Part shown: positions 57,071-64,000 of the stretch, one piece after another
Layout of the letters: the number at the start of each line of letters is the position of its first letter
How positions within the stretch are numbered: position 1 is the stretch's first letter
NCBI GenBank assembly: GCA_941918925.1
Contig: OW799234.1
Span: 134,272,895-134,336,894, forward strand
From: Phyto melanocephala
Taxonomy: Eukaryota; Arthropoda; Insecta; Diptera; Rhinophoridae
Length of the DNA: 64,000 nucleotides
Reading direction: 5' to 3'
Translations under genes and position numbers: made by a program
The notes under the pieces: model-generated
Database searches by the model: none
Seen by the model: only the letters and a program-made list of their open reading frames with translations
What the model was told of the DNA's origin: nothing

Positions 57071-57844
57071 TGAGATTAAGATTAAGAAAATTGTAGAGCT
57101 TAACATAAAGTTGACCTTCTAGATCAAAGCTTATGTGCTTAGCATGGAATTAATTATCACATAATAGCAAGGAATAAAGTGTAAAATTTTTGCCTTTTTA
57201 ACATATGCAAATTATTCATGAATAACCAGGACAAAGGATTAATTTGCAAATGAATAAAATGTTCAACCTGTGCACCCAAATAACACAAAGAAAATATTAA
57301 ATAATCTGTCCTCTCTCTCATAGAACTGTACGCTTTCATATGCCTAAATAACAATTCTAAATTTTTTCAATTACTATCCCGTAATCTTAAACAAAAGCTT
57401 TAAAGAAAGAGCTTATGTACAATAAAACTTTAAGGAAATTTATCCTTATGTCCTGCCAATTGAACCACAAAGATAACAATGATTTACAAACAACATGTTT
57501 GCTTTTAATTAAAATATTTAATAACTTTATTATGATTTATATCTAGTTTATTGCTTGCATTGTATTTAACAATGCAACACAAACAAACATCGAATAATAT
57601 CGTCTGGCAGAAGGGTAGTCCAGACAAATAATCAAACATGTTGTAGTGTCACTTCTTACAACAAATATCGTTAGCTCCTTAAGATGACAAATGAGATGCT
57701 ATGCATTTAACACTTAGACGACAGTGGGCTACCGACTACAATCAGTCAAAGTTGTAATGCACATACATGCATATACATGTATGCTGCAGTTGTATTTTTT
57801 AGTGTATGTATATGTAAATAACTTTTTCTTTTATTTATCTTTTT
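57071..57844. other. AT-rich stretch, nothing recognised
   Basis: A 65-codon minus-strand frame (57157-57354) has no motif. Confidence 0.4.
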
Positions 57845-58340
57845 TCGCTCCTTCACATAACTCTAAAGAATATAGTCAGGTGCTTACAAGCCTTAGGAAT
57901 GCGCTGGCCAATAAAGTTCTGAATTTCGAGAAATTATTCGCTCTCCTACATTTTGATATAAAATGTCTGACATTAAGAGCAGGACGTAGGAGATTTTCTA
58001 TCATTAATCGATACTGCTCTCCACTTACAGTTACAGCACTTTCATCTTCATTTTTGATGAATTAAAGGCAAGAGAAATGTTTAAATATAATGACACTCTA
58101 CTTGATACACTTTATGGAATAAAAGTAGCGTTTATAAATGACTCATGGATTTTTTTATAAGACCAGAACCTCCAGTTCTGCTCATCACTTATAATCAGAT
58201 TTTGAATAGAATTGATTTTATTCTGGTCAACTATTAAAGTTTCGAACATACCTGAATTTGGTTGTGACATATCGGGCAAAAGCCCTTGATGAGTAGATTA
58301 GAAAACTAAAGCGTGTATATAAAGTTCTTTCTCAAGAGCG
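57845..58340 (-). pseudogene. Tc1/mariner-type transposase relic, catalytic region
   Basis: Minus strand, in gene order: INSIQNLIISDEQNWRFW (about 58215-58160; cf. KIIFSDEAHF...NCRFW, with a deletion fusing two blocks and the SDE retained), ESAVTVSGEQYRLMIENLLR (about 58045-57985; cf. VTVNGxxYRxMIxxFLxP), and GERIISRNSELYWPAHS, stop, GL, stop, APDYIL, stop, SYVKER (about 57950-57850; cf. GExIISRxxxxxWPPRSCDLTxxDYFLWGYVK). Three in-frame stops in the last block show it is dead. The 113-codon plus-strand frame at 57724-58065 is antisense to this. Confidence 0.8.
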
Positions 58341-61005
58341 GCGATACAGGGGGTGGAATATATATTTAAATGCCCTTCTAGTATTAAAAATAGTCTAATG
58401 CCTGTGTTTAGATTCCGAGTGAAATTAAATCACTCGGATTTGCCATAAAATTTCTTTGCCAATATGTCACAACCCCATTCACGTATGTCCAAAATTACCC
58501 GCATAACACTTTGACTATTGTTAATATTAGAGGGGTACTTAGTGGTACTGGGTCACGTTTTTGGGGTCAAGGGCTTTTGTAAATGACTGATTGAGTTAAA
58601 ATAAAAACAATTTTGTATTTACTTACTAAATATAAATTTTAAAGAGCAACATTCGCTTTGTTTTGAGATATTAAGCGTGTTTTTATTATTTACGGTTCTG
58701 GAGTTGGGGCTCCATATGCCAGCTTTTTGGCCAAAAATCTAGATTTTGAGCGACGATCGGCATAAGTTAACGTCGTTTATTCAAACTTAAATTTCGGCTA
58801 TCTCAATATCTAAAAACCTGAATCGTTTTGTGGGGTTCAAACAAACAAGATACGGAACTGTTTTTTTCTTCTATATGAGATCCGGTCACTCTTGTAAGCA
58901 CATATATTTTGACTTTAAAATAATTAGGACGAAACGTAACACAACAACATTACCAAGTTACGAGACATGGCTTTATCTTTACTTTAAAATAGCTGCAAAA
59001 TATTTATACGGATATCTGAATGTAAACAAACTCAAATTTCTTTTGCGTATTTTAAAATTCATTTTCCTACTATAAAATAAATCTAGTTACAATAGTTATG
59101 GAAAACAATTTTTAAAAATTTAACCCTTCACGCATCTTAAATTAATATAATTCAATGTAATAAAGAATATTTTTTTAAGCCAAAATGTTTATATACAACT
59201 AACACTGTATGACAAAACTAAATACTAAGCCGATTCTGAAATTACTGCCAGAAATTATTAAGCCACTTGGTTCTTCTAGTTTGTCAAAGCCAATTAGCTA
59301 ATGTTTTTACTGTGTTCCAATCAAAACTCTTTTTGTTATTAAACTGGCCATATATTGATCGTGACAACTAATAATATTTTGTCACGTCCAAGAAACACAA
59401 AACCAGAAGAAAATCGATATTAGATGTATCACACATTATGACTACATCCTTTATTCTTGTTTAAGGAGCATAATAACCACCAGAAAACATCTCTTAAAAT
59501 TTATTAAAAACAAAGAAAAAATCCCTTAACAAAAATATTTACGATTTTTTAAGGAAAATAAATAAGCGTGTAGGAAGCACAAAATAAAACTGATACATAA
59601 AATGAAACAAAAAAAGTTACATGAGCAAAATTTAAAACTTCCTACATATATTTATATCGTCGTATGATTTCAAAAACAAACAAAAACAACAAAAAAAAAC
59701 AAAATTGACTTTTTGGTTGTTGTATCCAGCAAGATTTTACACTCCAACTATTAAAAATTTTATTAGTAAATAAAATTTATTTATCTTTTGCAAAAAGCAT
59801 AACCAAAGGATCTCAAGCTCCATTATCAATAACTTATCAAAATTTCCTTTTCTTAAAATTTTATTTGTTGATTGTTTACTTTTAATCTCTTTTTAGTACA
59901 AGTAAAATAAAATTGAATTAAAATATTTTTACTTTTTCTAACTAATGAAGCATATAAAAAACTTTTCCCTAAGATAACAAAAATAATTTTTGTTTAACTG
60001 ACTTGCGCCCTTTTAAGTTTCAGGAATAGCAAATCCCTAAAGGTGTAAGATTCATAACTCTGCGAAAAAAAAATGGATGTTATTCTTTATATATGAATTG
60101 TTTAAAAAAAAATAAGCTTAAAATGAAAAAAGAAAAATTTTAAAAATAATGTTTTATTTTTCGTATCAGAGAGTCTTTTGCTTCGCTTGTAAAATTTGTT
60201 TAATGTAACTTAGGGCTTTATTGAAATCATATGACTATATTTCTCACTATATTTGACCATGAACCATCTGTGAAAGTAATGAAATTACAAAAACAACAGC
60301 AAGTAGGTATAAAAACAGTGCAAAACCAAGATAATGATACGTAAAAACTAGGGTATTCAAACGGTAAATATTTATTCGAATACTCGACATCCTTTAATTT
60401 AGTTTGATAAACACTTAAGATAAGCAATTTAAATCGTATGTGCATAATCTATAAGCGCAATTATGGTTTACTTAATTCATTTTCTACAGCAAATTGATTC
60501 ATAAACCTTTAATAATTTTTTTGTCTACCACAGATTATTTTCTAAAATACAAAAATTAATATTTGTGGATTTGCATACACTGCAGTATAATATTATAGCC
60601 GCACGTCAATTCGAATAATTGCTTATATTGACACAAAGATTAGAAAATATCAAAAATGAATAACTCAAGGAACAACAATCATTATTTATTTAATTGTTAA
60701 AACTCCGTTAAAATAATTAATTTGATTTCAATTTGGTGTTCTCTTTTATGCGCACTAGAATATCAAAACTAGAAATTTTTTAAAAATCAACAGTGAGCAG
60801 GACCTCCATTGTTGAAAATGAACTCAAAGATTCGATTTGTCATAGTTTTTTTAAGTTTTATGTTATATTGCTTAAGTGATTGCCGCCCAATCATTAATAA
60901 CAGGCGGTGGTCGAACTAGAAGGCGATCTTACTTATTGCTATTGTTATTTGGTCATTAGCCACAATATTGATCAAAAAATAATTGTGCTGCTCTTAAATA
61001 ACAAA
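58341..61005. other. Unassigned stretch
   Basis: 58480-58830 is less AT-rich (GGGGTACTTAGTGGTACTGG; GTTCTGGAGTTGGGGCTCC) but untranslatable as a known family. The remainder is AT-rich. Frames at 58830-59075 and 60227-60445 carry no motif. Confidence 0.35.
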
Positions 61006-61876
61006 TCTATATATATAAAAGTGAAACTCTGTGTGTGTGTGTGTGTGTGTTAGCTATAGACTCCGAAACTGTAAAACCGATCGGGCTGAAACTTTGGTAA
61101 GTTGTTGTACACATACCAGGGAGTGTTTATGGGTGAAAAAAAGTGGGCGGGGCCACGCCCATAACAAATTAGTTATCATTTTAAGCTACTTGCACTTGAC
61201 CGATTTTTCTGAAACTTTGCACACATATCAAGCTGTCATGACTAAATAATTTCGTGATAAGAAAAGTGGGCGGGGCCACGCCCCTAAAAAAGTTTTAATT
61301 TAGAGGTACTTGAACTGGACCGATTTTTCTGAAACTTTGCACAGATATTGAACTGTCATGACCTTTTAATTTCGTGATTACAAAAGTGGGCGGGGCCACG
61401 CCCATAAAAAATTAGTTATCAGTTTTAGATACTTGCACTAGACCGAATTTTCTGAAACTTTACAAACATACTGAGCTGTCATGACTTTACACTTTCGTCA
61501 TTAGAAAAGTGAGCAGTGCCACGCCCATTAAAAAAAGGTATCATTTTGAGGTCCTTGCACTTGACCGATTTTTCTGAAACTTTGCACACATATTGAGCTG
61601 TTATGACTTTACAATTTCGTTATTAGAAAAGTGGGCAGGGCCACGCCCATAAAAACAATTATAATTTTGAGGTACTTGCACTGGTCCAATTCTTCTGAAA
61701 CTTTGCACACATATTGAGCTGTTATGACTTTACAATTTCGTGATTAAAAAAGTGGGAAATGCCACTCCCAAAAAAAAAATTCTAATTTTTAAGTTTTTGC
61801 ACTTGATATTCAATTAAAATTCAGAATGCATTTCGATTCATTAAGGGGCGTAGCAACGCGCGCCGGGATTGGCTAG
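61006..61876 (+). mobile_element. Non-autonomous Helitron, copy 4 (5 internal units, (GT)10)
   Basis: A|TCTATATATATAAAAGTG start and CAACGCGCGCCGGGATTGGCTAG|T end. The GT tract (61031-61050, 10 repeats) sits at the same place as in copy 3. Five units; the last two are near-identical to those of copy 3. The 72-codon frame at 61031-61249 is a translated GT tract and repeat. Confidence 0.9.
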
Positions 61877-62045
61877 TAATTAATAAAAGAAAGTCTTGTA
61901 ATTTTTTAGAGTTTTTTTAGTATTTGAATTTAACAGTCCATAGCGGATATAATATTTTGTCAGGATCGATCTAATTTATTACTCAGTCACTGATGTCAAT
62001 TCAAATGATTAGTGAATTAAATAAAATTTACTAATAATATGTATC
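61877..62045. other. Short AT-rich spacer
   Basis: Nothing recognised. Confidence 0.4.
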
Positions 62046-62359
62046 CCAATAAGAGTGATATAATTTCTTTAAAAACAAACACACTTAAATATTGTTAAGG
62101 AAATATAAAAGTTTTTTATTTAACCGACGCAATTAAATTATAAACAAAACGTCATTTAAACGGCCTCCACTATTTCTTCTGCAGGAACGAATTCAATGAA
62201 CCCAATTTTCAAGCACTTTTTCCACTTAATCAAGTCGTATGTCATGAATGGCACGTTCAATATTGACTTGTAAAGCTTGAAGAGAGTCTGATTTAGTTCT
62301 TTTGAATTATCTTAACAATAAGTGTGTCTTTTAAACAGAAATCATATCACTCTTATTGG
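62046..62359 (-). mobile_element. TIR element with a transposase C-terminus
   Basis: CCAATAAGAGTGATAT at the left and ATATCACTCTTATTGG at the right are inverted, with further inner similarity (CACACTTA/TAAGTGTG, TTGTTAAG/CTTAACAA). The minus strand between them reads LQALQVNIERAIHDIRL-like and then LENWVHxIRSCRR...GGRLNDVLF-like sequence across frameshifts, the C-terminal tail (VxRxxxCxxxxGGHLxDIIF) of Tc1/mariner-type transposases. An internally deleted copy that keeps the end of the gene. Target duplication unclear. Confidence 0.72.
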
Positions 62360-63009
62360 AAAACCTTTTGTAACCCAAAGTTGATATTTTTTTTATAGAT
62401 ATTCTCATCATTTTTTTTTTTTAATTTTTTACAGTTCTACTTAAATTTAGTGCTTTGTACTAACGAAAATAGATTTTTTATTGTTTTGTCAATAAAATAT
62501 TGTACAGCAATGTTTGAAATTGCCATACAGACTAAATAATTAATTAATCAAATTGCTCTCAAGTGATTTTTTTTTCAACAAGTAATTTTCCAGTTTATCT
62601 ATTATTCGAATAATAACGAAAATATTTCGCAGTTGGAATGCCCTAATAATAAAGACTAAAACTTAAAGTCAAATTGTGCACACAAAAAACAGAAAGTAAA
62701 CACATGCCTTCGATACATAATACAAATTGCATTTGCATTACATACATATTAAAAAACAAATTGTAATATAAACACAGGGTGGCCCATGTAAGATATACCA
62801 ATGTTAAACAAATTAAATTCTGGTGATAATTCTTTTGTTTTAATTATTTTTTTATATGTATATTTGTGTATATATTAAATATATTTTATGAAAATTATGG
62901 ACCTTTAGCTGTATTTTGCAGTTCACGGCGTATTTCTGGTTGCAGGCTTCATACATATTTTACATCGAATACTTTGCTTTAGCTGTTTAATAGTCTTAAG
63001 CTTTGTACA
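62360..63009. other. AT-rich stretch with one terminal-repeat-like motif
   Basis: CACAGGGTGGCCCATGTAAG at about 62775 resembles a mariner/Tc1 terminus but no partner was found. Confidence 0.35.
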
Positions 63010-63262
63010 GACGGTTGTCAGATTTTACTTAATTGCTACACCTAAACATATGCTAACAATGGAATGACAATGAAGAATTGCTTCCATAAGGTAAATTGTC
63101 AGTTCTGACGGTTGTAAGACTTTTGTCAGAAAAGCTGACAATTTCATTGGCAGATGTTCTTCTGACAATAACATTATCTGACGATGTTGTCCGACAAAAA
63201 ATTGTAAGTTTAGACGGTTGTCAGATGACGGTATAAAAAAAATTGGCAGATCTGTTGTCAGA
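63010..63262. repeat. Cluster of GACGGTTGTCAGA motifs
   Basis: AGACGGTTGTCAGA or a one-base variant occurs at about 63010, 63107 and 63213, with further TTGTCAGAA/TTCTGACAA copies on both strands between (e.g. TTGTCAGAAAAGCTGACAAT). Period near 100 bp for the full motif. Either a short degenerate tandem repeat or a homotypic site cluster. Confidence 0.6.
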
Positions 63263-63586
63263 AATTGCTTTGGTCATGTTTTTTTTACAATCTTAGATTC
63301 CGATAGCGCCTGGGGATCTAGAAAAGCTTTCACAAATTTAAAAATGGAATACTCTGTACCGTCCTCTTCATATTTACAATAATTTTTATTATTTTCATTT
63401 TGTTCTCCACTTATTGACACAAATCTAAACTCAAACAAGAAACACGCAAGAAAATTAACAATTTTTTTTTGCACAACAGCTGTTGCATTGAAAGAGCGTT
63501 TCGCAGTGATGCCATATGAAGAAACATACTTAAAATTCCCACGTTTTTAAAAAAAAACTCCTAAATTTTTCCTAGTATACAATTCA
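63263..63586. other. AT-rich spacer, nothing recognised
   Basis: The minus-strand 66-codon frame at 63274-63474 has no motif. Confidence 0.35.
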
Positions 63587-64000
63587 AGATGGCCGTCATG
63601 ACAGAATGGCGAACAAATTTGTATAATGAGTGAATTTTAGTTATTAAAAATTTATCTAATTTACCCCCTGCAATATTGGGATCAAATTAAAGGAACTGAC
63701 AAGTAGAATACAGAATATCATGTATAACCTATGTATAAAAATCAAGATGAACGCCATGACAAAATATCGAACAAATTTGTATACATAAGATGATTTTTGT
63801 AATTAAAAACTTACCGCCATCAATAGTGGTATCAAATGAAAGGGCTTGACCTGTAAAATACAGTAGGCTTAACAAAAATTCTTTATTTAAGATGGCGTCC
63901 AATACAAAAGGGCGAATTACATATTTGTAATTCAATATGGGTATTAAATAAAAGGGCTTGAATAGTAAAATAGATTACGCTATAAATCAATAAATATAAT
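63587..64000 (+). mobile_element. HINE fragment: three tandem units, runs off right edge
   Basis: Units start at about 63587 (CAAGATGGCCGTCATGACAG), 63743 (CAAGATGAACGCCATGACAA) and 63887 (TAAGATGGCGTCCAATACAA). Each continues through GGCGAACAAATTTGTAT- and ATATTGGGATCAAATxAAAG-type motifs to GACxxGTAGAATACAG. These are the units of the HINE copies at 22071 and 56099. The 5' end is absent and the 3' end lies outside the window. Confidence 0.72.

Noticed and set aside
57724..58065. 113-codon plus-strand frame
   Set aside because: Antisense to the transposase blocks VTVSGEQYRLMI and GERIISRN on the minus strand.
61031..61249. Frame starting with a Cys-Val repeat
   Set aside because: Translation of the Helitron GT microsatellite and internal units.
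62775..62960. CACAGGGTGGCCC end motif as a separate mariner element
   Set aside because: Only one end is visible and the following minus-strand sequence does not read as a transposase, so no element was annotated.
1..64000. Prokaryotic operons, CRISPR arrays, phage or plasmid functions
   Set aside because: No long coding frames, no ribosome-binding-site/start arrangement and no regular short direct repeats with unique spacers; the transposon content is that of an insect nuclear genome.

Overview
The window looks like an AT-rich, gene-poor stretch of a dipteran nuclear genome. I infer a calyptrate fly (blowfly or house-fly relative) from the mix of repeats: interspersed elements ending in a TATTCGGC/GCCGAATA hairpin, Helitrons ending in CTAG, degraded non-LTR retrotransposons with TAAA tails, and Tc1/mariner- and hAT-type MITEs. 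The species cannot be fixed from sequence alone. I find no convincing host protein-coding exon, tRNA, rRNA, CRISPR array or prokaryotic operon in 64 kb. The longest open frames (about 100-140 codons) are what such AT-rich DNA gives by chance, and many are antisense to, or inside, mobile elements.

The readable content is mobile DNA in several layers. (1) Helitrons: four copies of one non-autonomous family (2533, 42955, 52584, 61006), all on the + strand, each with a GT microsatellite near the 5' end, an array of about 120-bp units and a CTAG end; a second Helitron type lies at 43709. (2) DINE-1/HINE-like elements, about a dozen copies on both strands, with a 5' TATACCC end, a poly-T/A core, a TATATAAG box and a 3' hairpin. 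Several (12140, 22071, 36391, 56099, 63587) carry tandem units of about 140-155 bp; others (e.g. 11361, 29294, 49541) carry a tRNA-like box pair. (3) hAT-type MITEs with 8-bp target duplications: 8997, 23822, 30930 with a second nested inside at 31219, and a possible 23-bp minimal copy at 26395. (4) A Tc1/mariner-type internally deleted family with TA duplications that keeps the transposase N-terminus (4937, 13760, 16807, 47929), plus transposase relics at 1, 11137, 51790, 57845 and 62046. (5) A 682-bp foldback element with a 9-bp target duplication (17501), a TA-flanked TIR element (24666), a possible TTAA-flanked element (6286), and a head-to-tail dimer of a 1.3-1.4 kb TA-flanked element (33027-35731). 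(6) Non-LTR retrotransposon relics: RNase H domain on the minus strand at 3100, RT pieces at 26555 and 46590, a C-terminal piece with TAAA tail at 28930, and a tail at 50764. A hammerhead-ribozyme-like motif of the kind linked to Penelope-like elements is at 28009 (minus).

Nesting gives a partial relative chronology. HINE copies landed next to or inside older retrotransposon (3815) and transposase (11361) relics; a TA-element landed in the HINE at 3816; hAT MITEs landed in the HINE at 8660 and in another hAT MITE at 30930. Between these the sequence is AT-rich with no recognised content; those stretches are listed so the annotation covers the window.
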